From: Drosophila pseudoobscura
Lineage: Eukaryota; Arthropoda; Insecta; Diptera; Drosophilidae
Length of the DNA stretch: 64,000 nt
Direction of reading: 5' to 3'
Assembly: GCF_009870125.1 (NCBI RefSeq)
Contig: NC_046679.1
Location: 18,228,001 to 18,292,000, forward strand
Shown: one piece after another, positions 32,652 to 44,047 of the stretch
Numbering within the stretch: position 1 is the stretch's first letter
Layout: the number at the start of each line of letters is the position of its first letter
Position numbers and translations under genes: made by a program
The notes under the pieces: generated by a model
Seen by the model: only the letters and a program-made list of their open reading frames with translations
Databases searched by the model: none
What the model was told of the DNA's origin: nothing

Positions 32652-34647
32652 TTATTCAATTACATAATCCTTATCGAAATCATATTTATCTGCTTTTGAA
32701 GTAGATGAACCCGAACCCAGGCTGAAGTTATCCAGAACATCTGTAATTTTTGAAATTTTCTTCTCATTACGCACATTCTGCTTCTTCTTTTGTTTTTGCA
32801 CTTGTTTTATAGATTTGTTGAGCGATTGATTTTCTGAAAACAAGATTTTATATACAAAATTAATATTTAAAGTTACTATAAGTGGTGGTAAGATAATAAT
32901 TACCTTCTAAAAGCAGTACGGGGTCTGGTTTTTCTTTTTCATCAGCCAATTTTCTTTTACGAGTTCTCAACGACTTGTCCTTCTCGTTGATAACTAGATT
33001 TGGTGAAATATTAGTCGCCGTATCATCTTCTTCGCGAGGTTTCCTAATCTCCAGAGAACCTGTGCATGCGATCTCCATAGCTTCATCTGTTTTTACAGTG
33101 CATTGCTCTAGTATATCTGTCTCCATGGAGTCAAAGTTATCAACATCAAACTCGCGGGCCTCGGCGTGTACTATCGAGGCACTAATGTGGACACTTTGCG
33201 GCTCGACTACTTCGGGAGGTTGTGTGCAATATTTTATTTTGCCAGTGTTCCAGTCATTGAGCACGCTGCGCGCAGCTGCCACAACATCAGGCACTCCTTT
33301 TTTCAAGAATTTTCCTAAGGAGGGGACAGTTAGTTAGCAATAGGCTACAAATTCAACGCACTCACCCATTCTAGCAGCCTTCTTTGCAAAGAATTCTTCA
33401 AAGGTGTCGTAGCTTGTAATATCATACATAGAGCAGAAATACTCTTTGCTGGCTCGTCTCAAAACGCTTTCCGCAATTGTGAATGGATCTTTTACATCGC
33501 CCACGCGCTGGGCGTTCTTTAGCACTGCATGTGAACTTTCAGCTCCGCTCGTAAATACAATCCCCGGACAGTCGATTAGTTTGATCTTTGAATCAAGTTC
33601 TACTTCCTGCATGGCCCTTTAGTTTTCGAAGACCAATGTAAATTAAATTGAATACAAATAATAATTAGACAGGAGACTTACTTAGTCACACCTGGGGTAC
33701 TGCCCACCATGCACGATCTTCCTCGGGTCAGCGAATTGATTATTGAGCTCTTTCCCACATTTGGGATTCCAACAACTCCCACTCGTATCGATGTCTTGAT
33801 TCCTTTGTTTCGGCAGTAATTGCCCAGCATGGACATTAGTAGCTCAGCTCCAATGCACACCGATCCCTGCATGGCTTTAGCGGATTTCATGTCGTGAAGT
33901 TTTCGGCGACCTAAACGTGACGCCTGATCTTGTGTAGAAGCTTTAAACGCAGTCACTGGACCTACACGCCGGAAGTACTTAATCCAGTTATCTAGATTTT
34001 CCCTAGGCACTAGATCCGCCTTGTTTAGTATAAGTACAAGGCGTTTGTTGCCAGGGGCTCCTCGAACGGCGCGTTCTACTTCGGTGCAGCGCGTTCCGAG
34101 GGGATCACGAGCATCCACTACTTCCAGGACAACGTCGGCATTTTCAATGACCTTACGGAATTCTTTAAAGTATTGCTTCAGAGACTGCTCCTTTGTGACG
34201 GCATTCTTATACTTTTTCTGATTGTCATCGACTGAACCGTCTTCGTGCATAGCTCCATGGACTGTGCTCCGCATGTCTGCATCTTCTACCATAGATTCCA
34301 GGGACTTGAATTTATTTTGCTCTCGTTCTAATTTGAAAGCATCGCGGCGCGCTTGCCGTTCGGATTCTTGCCGTTGTTTGGCCTCCTCAACTTCCTTTAG
34401 TATGTCATCCTTAAATGGGCAGATATTCGGTATCTGAATGAGCTTCTGTTTTTTGCTTCCTTTTTTTGGATTTTTCTTTGCATCGCGACGTTCCTTCCTG
34501 TTGTGCTCGCGTACCTTTTTATCGATTTTGTGCTTAAGACGACCAGTCAATCGCTTTGATTTTTTAGCTGCAATACCACAGATCATGAGATGATCTTTAA
34601 TCTTTACGAATATCAAATTACTTACTCTTCAATCGTTTTAGAGCCAT
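32652..34647 (-). CDS. Ns1: Nucleostemin 1 (GNL3 family nucleolar GTPase)
   Basis: Five exons in coding order, 34647-34626, 34567-33682, 33616-33366, 33314-32904 and 32833-32652, give 583 aa. The N-terminus MALKRLKTKKSKRLTGRLKH is the basic nucleolar-targeting region of GNL3 proteins. The GTPase is circularly permuted, as in the YlqF/YawG class: DARDP (about 160) and G4 NKADL (about 190) come before the P-loop GIPNVGKSS (about 275), then STPGVTK, and G3 DCPG (about 320). A Lys-rich acidic C-terminal tail follows. The family works in 60S ribosomal subunit export and maturation and in growth control. It is divergent from mRpS11, with 197 bases between the start codons. An AATAAA overlaps the stop codon on the minus strand. 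Confidence 0.95.
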
Positions 34648-34844
34648 TTCCAATTAACAATTAACTACAACTTAGATTGGTTTCCAGCACGTGTTATGAT
34701 TTTGCCACTCACAATATACATCGACAACAAAATATTTCTTTCTAGTTTTCCAGCACTTTCATCGATAGTGTCGATAGTTGTGTTGAGCTGGTCACACTGG
34801 AAATGACGTAACTGAGAACATATGTTTGTTGAGATTTTATAAAA
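34648..34844. promoter_or_regulatory. Bidirectional Ns1/mRpS11 promoter
   Basis: This 197-base gap between divergent start codons contains TGGTCACACTG at 34789-34799, a perfect match to fly core-promoter motif 1 (YGGTCACACTR, bound by M1BP). It also has a 7 of 8 DRE (ATCGATA at 34761-34767) and a second partial one (TCGATA at 34771). This combination is typical of constitutive promoters of translation and ribosome genes. Confidence 0.7.
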
Positions 34845-35741
34845 ATGTATATTAAAGCGATTTTAAATGCCGTTCGCTATGCTAAGCGAGTTAATTTGCC
34901 CGTACAAATGCCATTAAGTTCAAGCATTCACACAAGCGTGTGCTCCAGAAAGGCAGAAGACCGCAAGGAAATGTTGGCGTCGCTGCCCGCTAAGGACGAG
35001 GGAACTGTTGGCGAAAAGTCTGTGGATATTGATACACTTATTAACCGGTACGAGCCACGCATTTCGAAATAAATAACAACTGAATAATATTTGGTCGTTT
35101 TTATAGAAAGTCCAAGTTCTTTCCCGATGCAGCCATAGCCACTCAACTATTTAATGGAATGCCCTTCAACGAGCTGCCCGTTTGCAACATCCGCGTTTCT
35201 TCAAACAACACAATAATATCAGTGACGGACTACAAAGGCATGATTTAATAGATATATATAATTATAAATGATATAATTCGTATTTTAGGTGTACCTAGGC
35301 TAATACGTTCTTGCGGTATAGAAGGATTTAAAAATACCAGGAAGGGGACGAACATTGCGGCACAAGCGACGGCCGTAAGCATAAGCGCAGTGAGTTGTGT
35401 GGCATATTCTTAGCTAGATATACATTTCTACAAACATACCTGTATATAGCTTTACTATTATATATTTTACATGTACATATGTATTTTACTACATTTTTGA
35501 TTGCAGAAAGCAATTGAATTGGGTTGGAAAACGATTCGAGTGAAGGTTCGTGGCCTCGGACCTGGACGAATGGTAGGCTTGCACATTCCAGCTATCATAC
35601 ATAATCAAATAAATTATTGCTTTATGATTGCAGTCGGCTATTAAAGGACTGCAAATGGGTGGATTAAATATAGTATCTATTACCGATAACACACCAGTTT
35701 CATGGAATCCACCGCGACCTCGAAAGCAAAGAAGCCTTTAA
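34845..35741 (+). CDS. mRpS11: Mitochondrial ribosomal protein S11 (uS11m)
   Basis: Five exons, 34845-35047, 35107-35237, 35289-35389, 35507-35572 and 35634-35741, give 202 aa. The first exon is a basic, acid-free leader expected to target mitochondria. The uS11 core follows: [46 protein letters not shown] and the C-terminal [12 protein letters not shown]...PRPRK signature. It is a component of the mitochondrial small ribosomal subunit. Intron 2 (35238-35288, 51 bases) begins with GC rather than GT. The GC donor is required to keep [13 protein letters not shown] in frame. An AATAAA lies at 35776-35781. Confidence 0.95.
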
Positions 35742-36303
35742 GTTAAAGCCGCTAAAAGCTTATGTATGCACACGAAATAAACTTAAAATGTCTAAAAATC
35801 CATAACAAGATATAATTAATGAATGCATTGTGCCATGCGGTACCATGGTTTCAAACTCCATTTCATTGTGGAGTGCTTTTTTATTAAATATACATTGTTA
35901 ACCTTGTCTATTAATTGTAATGGGAGGATGTGTTTTTTTTCGTAACTTGTACATACATATGTACATATATGTAAAATTAAACTAGGCCATTAATCATACA
36001 AATGTATAAAATACGGTATTATAGCTTAGTTAAAAATCCTAATCAATCTTAAAACAATGGGCTGCCATACGCCGTTAATGTTATGGATGCCATAAAACAT
36101 AAATATCACTTAGCGAACATACATATGTGTGAATAGTCTTGTGCACTCATTAATATGCAAAAAACTACATACCATACCTCAATCCGCACATACTCGATAT
36201 TTCAATGGAATGCTTTTCAAAATGGAATTCTAAGTGATACAAAATAATCTTTGTACAATGAATATTGATTTTGGTTTTGGCTATGCGGTTCGGATTCTCA
36301 TTG
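35742..36303. other. Convergent spacer between mRpS11 and Keap1
   Basis: This spacer is the 3' UTRs of two genes facing each other. It holds a TACATACATATGTACATATATG microsatellite-like stretch at about 35950. No further feature was seen. Confidence 0.6.
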
Positions 36304-38828
36304 TCATGTGGCTGCTGCGAGCTTACGAAGTCGCCCTTCAATTGTGTTGTGTAAAGCTTTCGCTGCTGTACGTACTGGACTGAGTATACATCTCGTTCGC
36401 GTTTTATCATCCCTAATGGGCGAGGATGTTGTTGGTGTACCTCCAGGGTCTGGCCAAGGCGCCGGTGACTTTCCCCGAGATTTACACTGTTTTATTGGTC
36501 CCCAGAATATTGGTTTCCGTGGCTCCTGTTTGTCAATACCGGAATTTCGATAGTCTGGCGTTTCTGCAGCGACGGCTTTTGTGACTTCTATTTCCGACTC
36601 ACAATTGTGACAACCGCTCATTCCAAATGACGTATGGAATTGCATGGGCGTGTTTTCTGCAAAGTGCGGACTTTGACTTCCGCATGGATCTCGTGATAAG
36701 TCCCTTTCCGTGTCGTCGTTACTGCCATCCCGCCTTGGCGTCTCGCTTTCCTCGTAGTCCATAAATGAATTGGCACATGCAGGTTGATAAATAACAGCCG
36801 ACGCGTGACCAGACCGACCCGACTTCAGCGGCGTACCCTTTACCCATGTGTTTGTGCGAGGATCGTATACCTCAACGATGGATAAAAAGTTATTGCCATC
36901 GAAACCACCAATAGCGTACAGTTTTCCATCGAGAGGTGTTAGGGATAGTGCACTGCGGGCTATTTGTATGGGTGCAACCATATCCCAGGTCTCATTTTCG
37001 GTATCATAGCGTTCTACAGTGGCCAATTGCCGAGTACCATCAAAGCCACCAACTACGTAAATGAACTGATTAATAGCAGCCACACCTAAAAACATAGAAC
37101 CGATCATAACAGAAATACAGATTATAAACGGAATCGTTCAATTTACCCGCTCCACTGCGACCGGTTTGCAGAGACGGCAAGAAACTCCATTCGTTGTTTT
37201 CCGGATGGTAACATTCAACACTGGTCAATCGCTCGTTACCATCGAAACCGCCGATCGCATAAAGCAGGCGATTGACTACTACTACGCCCACACCCAAGCG
37301 TTTCGAATGCATTGGCTGAACAAGCGTCCATCGATCGAGGTCTGGGTCATAGCTGCAAATAATTAAGACTTTGGCTAAGCATAATCTGGTATTGAACATC
37401 ATCATTTTATACGCACTATTCCACTGTGTTATGATACTCCATGCCTGCGGAGCCCCCCACAGCATACATCAGCTCGTCCATAACTGCTACACCCACACGA
37501 TGACGCGGTACGGACATTGGCGAGCACGGACGCCAAGTCTCGCTGATGGCACTATAACGATCTACCCAGTCGGAGTCGTAGGATGAGCACATGTTGTTGT
37601 TTCGGCCACCGACTGCATAGAACTTTCCCTTAAGAAATGCTGCGCCAAGGCCGGATCGTGGAATCCGCAAGTTCGGCAATGTAGTCCACGTCTTGTCGTC
37701 CACATTATAAGCCTCCAGTATGTCCAGAGAGTGTCGAAAGAAACCGCCCGCGACGAATATCATACGCGTCGTGTTCGGTGTACGCTCCTTTACACCAGGG
37801 CACTTGTGTAGCGTTAGGTCTTTGAAGATCTTTGCAAGATACTCGCGACACGCCGGAACTTTGCGTAGCACATCGCAATTCTTCATTTGCTCCTTGAGGA
37901 AGTTGGGCGTTAGGAACTGGCATCGGACGGCTCCCAATATGTGTTCCATCTTGCAGTGCCGATTGTCTTCGTCGTACTTTACCCACTTAAGAACAGCATT
38001 GTAAACCTCGCGTTCCTCCTGCACGTTTAACTCATCTCGTCGAATGAGGGCAATGAGTTGATATGCCGAAAGCTGTAGAAACTCCTCCTCTTGGCAGACC
38101 TAGGTCAAACAAGCCATGTTATCGGGGAAATGTTGTTCACTACTCACTATTCTTTACTCTAACACCAATGACAGTGGTATTACTCACCTGAGTGAAGTTC
38201 CTTTCAATAAATATGTTGGCTTTCTTTTGAAGCTCCACACACCCGTGCTGTTCCGCAAAGTTTGCAATGCCGATAGCGTTTGTTGGGTCCAATTGTCTTT
38301 CTAAGAAGGCACAGCATGCATCAATTACATTTGGCACTTGGAACATGGTCGCTGCAGGCAGCAGTTGGCAAACAGTTACTTCGGTTACTCGAATTTGTCC
38401 GGTGTACATAAAATACAAAATTCGCGACATTGCTGTGGGACAAACCTACAAAAACGAAAGGGGCAAACTGTTCATCTATTAAACCAACAAATTGAGGTTA
38501 ACCGTTGATATTAGCTTACCCCCTGAAGCTGCACGCGCGACATCTCTGACTCCTTCAGACCACCAGTAAACATAGCTTTGAAATAAGGCGATGCTGCGGA
38601 CAACACTACTTTGTGGGCGGGAAATAGCTCCTTTTTTACCTCCAGCACGACATCTGTGAGCATGCCGTGTGAGCGCATCATGAACATCATCTTTAGAGCT
38701 TCCTTGGCGTAGTTTGACATGCAAAATGTCATGTCATCGTCCGTTGCATCGTGGTCATCTATGGGCGAGACCGACTCGAACCGTCCGCATGCGGTTGAGA
38801 TGGAACAACGTTCGGAATGGTTGTTCAT
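36304..38828 (-). CDS. Keap1: Keap1, BTB-BACK-Kelch adaptor of Cullin-3
   Basis: Five coding exons in order, 38828-38520, 38445-38188, 38099-37417, 37352-37147 and 37085-36304, give 745 aa. The BTB domain covers about residues 30-145 (LTDVVLEVKKELFPAHKVVLSAASPYFKAMF in pieces) and BACK about 150-260. Six Kelch repeats (about 275-560) carry GG, Y and W spacing, such as YAIGGFDGNERLTSVECY. A tail of about 165 residues, basic at the end, follows the propeller. Keap1 presents the Nrf2 homologue CncC to a Cul3 ubiquitin ligase and releases it under oxidative or electrophilic stress. The sensor cysteines equivalent to human C273 (KNCDVL) and C288 (ACREYL) are present. A splice acceptor at 38837-38838 shows an upstream 5' UTR exon, so the start was placed at MNNHSERC. 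Confidence 0.95.
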
Positions 38829-38839
38829 CTCAGTCTCTG

Positions 38840-41800
38840 AAAACCAGAGGACCAATATTAGAGCGGTAAAACCAAATTCATTCACAATAATAATATTCAT
38901 TTAATGTGGATTCAGGCAAGGCTCTATGTTGTGCCCTATGAGTTGTTTGACTGTATAGTACACACATACATACATATAGCTAATAAGCTAAAGCTGCATA
39001 CATATGTATGTATGTTATCTTATCTTGCTTAAATTGGCGTAAAGTACAAGATGCCACTTTTTAGAAATCTTCTCATTGTTAAATAAGAATACTTGTTACC
39101 TAGATTGGTCAGGGGCATTTCTACATTATCCTGATGATACGGGTCGGATAACCTTCGCAAACAGATAACCATCACATACCGCAAAACCGCATTGTTTTTT
39201 GTTTCTTCTTACGTGACCAAACAAAACACACACACATAATATTACTAGCCGTTTTTTTATATTAAACGCAAACTAGTTTTGCAGTTATCTGCTAAGCAAC
39301 ATCCTACTGTTGACTTTTAGAAGATCATTGCCAATAAATATCCACAGAAAAAACACACGTAATAATTCAAATTGCAAAAGCTAAATTTCATGATAAAAGC
39401 AGGTGCAGTTCTACTTTTTGGGTCTCCACTGTACACAATCAAGAATTTGTTGGAACATTTTTGCCAATCATTGCGACGGTTTTAGACTGTAGGTAAGAGA
39501 GCTTGATTCATGATTTGAAGAGTCATGCTCAGTTTTTTTTTTTTTTTATTTTACCAAAAACAGCGCGAGAAAAATTACTCAGCACTGTAGTATAGAAATC
39601 CTAAGAAACGAACCTTCTGGTTGACAGGTGCACATATTATGCATCGGGGAGGTCATCTGGGCCGGAAAACGGTCGGGTCTACAGTTTTCATACTGCATTT
39701 GCATTTGGCACTGATAGGGATGACGAGACTCTTTTTCAAACACTTGAGGAACTGTCACGATATATTGACTAAGACAGTAGATCCTCTAATACGAGTGATC
39801 ACAGATACGTATATAAAATCGACTTAAGTATGCCACACAATATGCATATTGGTCACTGATTAGGTGTCAGAAATTTTACTGAAACTGAAGAAACGTAACT
39901 CCGAGTACATATGTGTGAAACGACGCTGAGGCTATTATCGTTCAGCTTAACGAGAGCCCCACGCAAGCGAAATTATTTGATTCGCGAAAATGCGTACGAC
40001 ACGCAGAGGGAGAGTAAGTCAACTGATTTGTGGAAGTCCGTTCACCTAGTGAGGGGCTCTCTTTATGAAAACAAACCGAAGTTATCTACCAGATTTACTA
40101 AAAGCATTATCATGCTTACATGAGTTGTTCGGTGACTTTCAGATGTATTGTTCTTTTCGAAAAATGCATATGTGTGCTCATAAAAACTCATTTTCACTAC
40201 AATGCGATAAGAATTCTTGCTATGAATGAACTGTGTTGGGGCTGAATACCAGAAGGAACGATATCAATTCTGATATTTCTTATTTTATACGATACTTTTA
40301 CAACTGACGAATTTTTTTACTGACTAATTTTACCGGAAGTCTCTTTTAAATATCCTTCTGATATATGTATGTCAGTACATGGAATAGTATAAAATAACAC
40401 CATTGTTGGTGGAATCCTAGATATATAACTGTACAAACATGTTTGTCATTAGCAATCTTTCCTATTTAATAATACTGCCTACATACTTTTCAAGCTAAGA
40501 AAAACCCTACAGGTCTTCACAAGTCCATATGTATGTATGTGCATATATGTATTCATGTTGAAATTAAAAGGAAAACCAGGACTGACTGTAAATTTGGATG
40601 TCAGCAGTACGGGAAACCCCTTGGTTCGGAATAGGTATGTATGTATTTATTTTAGTTGTTTATCTTTTAATCGTTACAACTTCCACTATAATCATACTTT
40701 TATATTCAATTGTACATACATGTGTATGCAGTGTATGTATGTTTATTAGGCAATGATAAAGGGAAAAACGGTGTGAATTACTGCCGAATCATTGTGAGGA
40801 GGCAAAACTCGTTCAAACTCAACCATACATATACATAAATATATATGCATTGGTATGCATTGGTGTAGGTGATATACAAATAACGTAATCAGCGCGTGTT
40901 TGGAAGGGTACTGTTGAACTTTGCTTTTATATAAATGAATTGTATTGCCGTCTACTCAACAGCTGTCGGTTAAATATAAGTTCTGGTAAGTAAACTTTTG
41001 CATTAGATTGGTACACACATGCTGATGAATATGAATGGCACACAGCCTTTTGTTTCTGTAGTTTCATCAATAACTTTTTCAGGTCTCTTTTAGGTTGTTC
41101 CAGTTTGGAATGCACCTTTTAGACCAAGTTTTCTACTTTATTTGTTCACATTTGATCCACTCACAATGTTTATGAATATAAATTCATAAATTCGCACCTG
41201 CCACTCACAATTTCCATTAAAATATTAGGTGTAAACAGGCTGAAAGGTGTTGGAAAACATTAACTTACATGTGTTTTTTATAGGGCTGCAAAATGAACCA
41301 AAACTTAAACCAAACTCACAGCGAGAAACCTTCAATCACACACAAATATAATAATTTTTACCATTTTTGTTTGAAGCAGCGGAAGCGCAAAAGCAGAAAA
41401 AGTCTACATATTTTCTACAAAAACAAAGGATTTTACTATCTTAACGGAGCTTTACGTATAGTATTAGTATCCAGAATTGTGTTGTGTGGCTCATGGGTGA
41501 GTGAACAAAAAAAAGTTGTTTACTTAAGTGAGCAACTGAACATGTTTCATCCAAACTGTTCTTTTTAGCTCACTTGTTCTTTTTGCTCACTTGTTTATTT
41601 TTGCTCACTCTTTGCGCGATTAAAGCAGCTCCTTAAAGGTCATTTTGCGTTCTGGCAGTTGTTACTCATATTTGCGTTTACTTGTGTTTTTCTTACAAAT
41701 TAATTATGCTTAAGTCTTCATTTATAACTGCTTTTTTTATGCTGGAGGAGAACGATGAACAAACGACAATAAGTGAAATCCTATAGTATTTTTATAAACT

Positions 41801-41940
41801 GCTTAGAAAAATAGCAGGAGTAATATTCCATATAATTTTGTGTGTATTCGACAATGGGTTAAAGTTAACTTATTCAGTTCGTTCAATATAATAGTTCTTT
41901 TTTGTTCGTTCATGAACCACGCAAAACACGTTTTTATCCT
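38840..41940. other. Keap1 upstream region
   Basis: Contains the unlocated Keap1 5' UTR exon(s). Otherwise AT-rich with scattered microsatellites. About 41566-41612 has three short tandem copies of a TTGCTCACTTGTT-like unit. About 41858-41900 resembles the 16.7-16.9 kb repeat. The frame at 41293-41568 has no recognisable domain. Confidence 0.45.
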
Positions 41941-41944
41941 GTTT

Positions 41945-42300
41945 CGTTTCCTTCGGTATATTTAAGGTACATTTTGAAAAGAGAAGGTATATATCTGACG
42001 GTCTGACCGTATATTTGATTAGTTTCCAGTATATTTTAAGACGCGGCATAACGCTTAAAACATATTTTATAAACAATCCAATAAGGCTAAGGACATAAAG
42101 ATAAACAATCTTGTATGAAATTGATTTATCAATCGGATAAAATTATGTTTTAAGAGATGAGGGTTCTAGCTAGCTAGTAATATTAAACCGAATATCAAAA
42201 ACGAGGAATATAATGGAACTCTCATACAAATAATTCGTCAGTATATTTACGGTATATTTTGAAATTTGTGATGTATATTTCGGTATATGTCTGAGGGCCA
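41945..42300 (+). promoter_or_regulatory. Motif-6 cluster upstream of the LYPLAL1-like gene
   Basis: Many GGTATATTT/AGTATATTT units lie on both strands: GTCAGTATATTT (42237-42248, a perfect motif 6), TACGGTATATTT (42248-42259), CGGTATATG (42281) and earlier ones at 41956 and 42028. The 42165-42300 part aligns with 7740-7850 upstream of Patr-1, including GAGGGT.CT.GCTAGCT, 'atacaaataatt.gtc' and 'tctgagggyc'. It is probably a constitutive promoter region. Confidence 0.5.
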
Positions 42301-42354
42301 CACAAATTTATTATTATTATTATTTGTTGTTTGATCTACAGCCCCGAAGTAAAG

Positions 42355-43062
42355 ATGAGACCCGCCTTAACGACGATAAATGCAACGAGCAAACAGAGCG
42401 CATCCGTAATATTTTTCCATGGCTCCGGTGACACTGGTCCGGGGATACTGGAATGGGTGCGCTTTTTGTTGGGTCGGAATTTGGAATACCCGCACATAAA
42501 AATCGTATATCCAACAGCACCAATGCAAAAGTATACGCCGTTGAACGGCCAGGAGTCCAATGTTTGGTTCGATCGACGATCGGTCAACATTGCGGCACAG
42601 GAAAGTAAAAGGAGCATGTCCCAGTGTTACGAAATCGTTCATCAACTTATCGAAGAAGAGGTTTCAGCAGGCATACCAACTAGCCGCATCATTGTGGGCG
42701 GTTTTTCAATGGGCGGTGCGTTAGCCTTGCATACGGGCTACCATTTGAATGCTGGACTTGCGGGTGTCTTTGCCCACTCTTCTTTTCTCAATCGTAGCTC
42801 CGTCGTTTATGAATCCCTGCAGTCGCGCTCACATCACCATCTTCCAGAGCTCCGAATGTTTCATGGTGAGGGCGATACCTTAGTACCGCTTGAGTGGGGC
42901 CTGGAGACTTTTAAATCTCTTCAAATGTTAGGAGTCAATGGTACATTCCAACCAATGAAAAATACACTTCATGAACTGAAAAAATCGTCGCTTCTTGATC
43001 TTGAGTCTTGGATACTTGAAAAGCTACCTCCGCTTGAAAACAATGTACAAAATAAACTGTGA
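42355..43062 (+). CDS. LYPLAL1-like serine hydrolase (acyl-protein thioesterase family)
   Basis: A single open frame of 235 aa that matches the size of LYPLAL1/APT proteins. It has an alpha/beta-hydrolase fold with an FFHGSGDTG oxyanion segment (residues 20-28). The nucleophile elbow is GGFSMGG (Ser118), Asp174 is in GEGDTLVP and His206 in NTLHELKK. YPTAP (52-56), WFDR (71-74) and VFAHSSFLN support LYPLAL1 rather than APT1/2. Enzymes of this family remove acyl groups from lipids or S-acylated proteins in the cytosol. The start is the Met before RPALTT; the frame is open 8 codons further upstream without an ATG. The stop is four bases before a strong donor (GGG|GTAAGT at 43066), so a small 3' UTR intron (43066-43119) is likely. 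Confidence 0.88.
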   Translation: MRPALTTINATSKQSASVIFFHGSGDTGPGILEWVRFLLGRNLEYPHIKIVYPTAPMQKYTPLNGQESNVWFDRRSVNIAAQESKRSMSQCYEIVHQLIEEEVSAGIPTSRIIVGGFSMGGALALHTGYHLNAGLAGVFAHSSFLNRSSVVYESLQSRSHHHLPELRMFHGEGDTLVPLEWGLETFKSLQMLGVNGTFQPMKNTLHELKKSSLLDLESWILEKLPPLENNVQNKL

Positions 43063-43105
43063 GGGGTAAGTCGGTAATTTTTTTTAAATATTATCCCTTA
43101 ATAAT

Positions 43106-44014
43106 CTATATTATTTTAGAATTTGGCATAAAACCAGCACAACTATCAGCACTGCAGAGGCAAGCCTTGCTATCACTTGCTTGATCTTCTACGTATCGAT
43201 CTTCTCCACCGTAATGAAAGCACAGTTCTTCTTGAGCAAGAATGCTGCGTGCTGCGAAAACACCTTTAAAAATGTACATATATAAAACGAAAATTTTCCG
43301 GTAACTTGTACAAAGTTAATAAAACTCACATATTTTTGGTATGGGACAGTCTATTCGTACCGCTGTTATATGACAATTGGGGTCACAGCTGTGGTTAATA
43401 TAGCGTCCAATATTTCCACGTCGAGAAGGATCTATAATGGTGACTTGTCGTTTATCTTCATAGCAGTCATCGGTCTTAGTGTATTCGTTGAGTATTAGCA
43501 CATAATTCATTGATCCCAGTTTTTTGTTGGTAACTATGCGTCGTTTGGCCTCAGAAATAGTTAGAATTTCCCCTGCATATTCGCAGATGAAGGCACCACA
43601 AGGAATGCTTACTTTCGTGCGGACACCTTTTGATTTGTAAGTCGGAGAATTAAATACTTCCAAATTTGCTCTTGGACCGTACTGCACAAGTCGATTAGTG
43701 CAAAACTCGATCCGACACTCACAGAAGGAATTGCACTCCACAATTGGGATATTGCCTGTTTTGTTAGTCTGCCTTTGAATCAATTCTTTTCCATCTGGAC
43801 AGTACTCATACGCACCACCGTGTGAGCATCTTTCATTATTTGCACAACCGCCTTTATCGCATTGACATTTGTGTAAAAGCACAGAGTTGTAATCGTTCCT
43901 TAACAGATTGAAATCTAAGCTTTCATCACTGGGCATCAGAACGGATTCTAGAATATATTCTAGATGATCTGGGTGTTCATAGTCGTCATTCACTACCATT
44001 CGAGATTGTGCCAT
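43106..44014 (-). CDS. SET-domain histone-lysine methyltransferase (SETMAR/SUV39-like)
   Basis: Two exons, 44014-43330 and 43263-43106, join in phase 1 to give 280 aa. The Cys-rich pre-SET region (about 50-105: KCQCDKGGCANNERC, ECNSFCEC, FCTNRL) leads into a SET domain. That has GVRTKVSIPCGAFICEYAGEI (in pieces, 130-150), RYINHSCDPN (204-213, SAM binding) and the catalytic Tyr in LCFHYGG (246). The post-SET zinc cluster is CLCSADSC (263-270). The layout fits the SUV39/G9a/SETMAR class acting on histone H3. All key residues are present, so it is probably active. It may be the orthologue of D. melanogaster CG4565. The frame stays open to an earlier Met at 44047. It is convergent with the LYPLAL1-like gene, with only 43 bases between stop codons. 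Confidence 0.9.
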
Positions 44015-44047
44015 TAAAATAGTACGGATCCCAATAAGAAGGAACAA

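Noticed and set aside
41293-41568. 91-codon frame upstream of the LYPLAL1-like gene
   Set aside because: Low-complexity Lys/Asn/Ser composition, no domain, no conserved splice signals.
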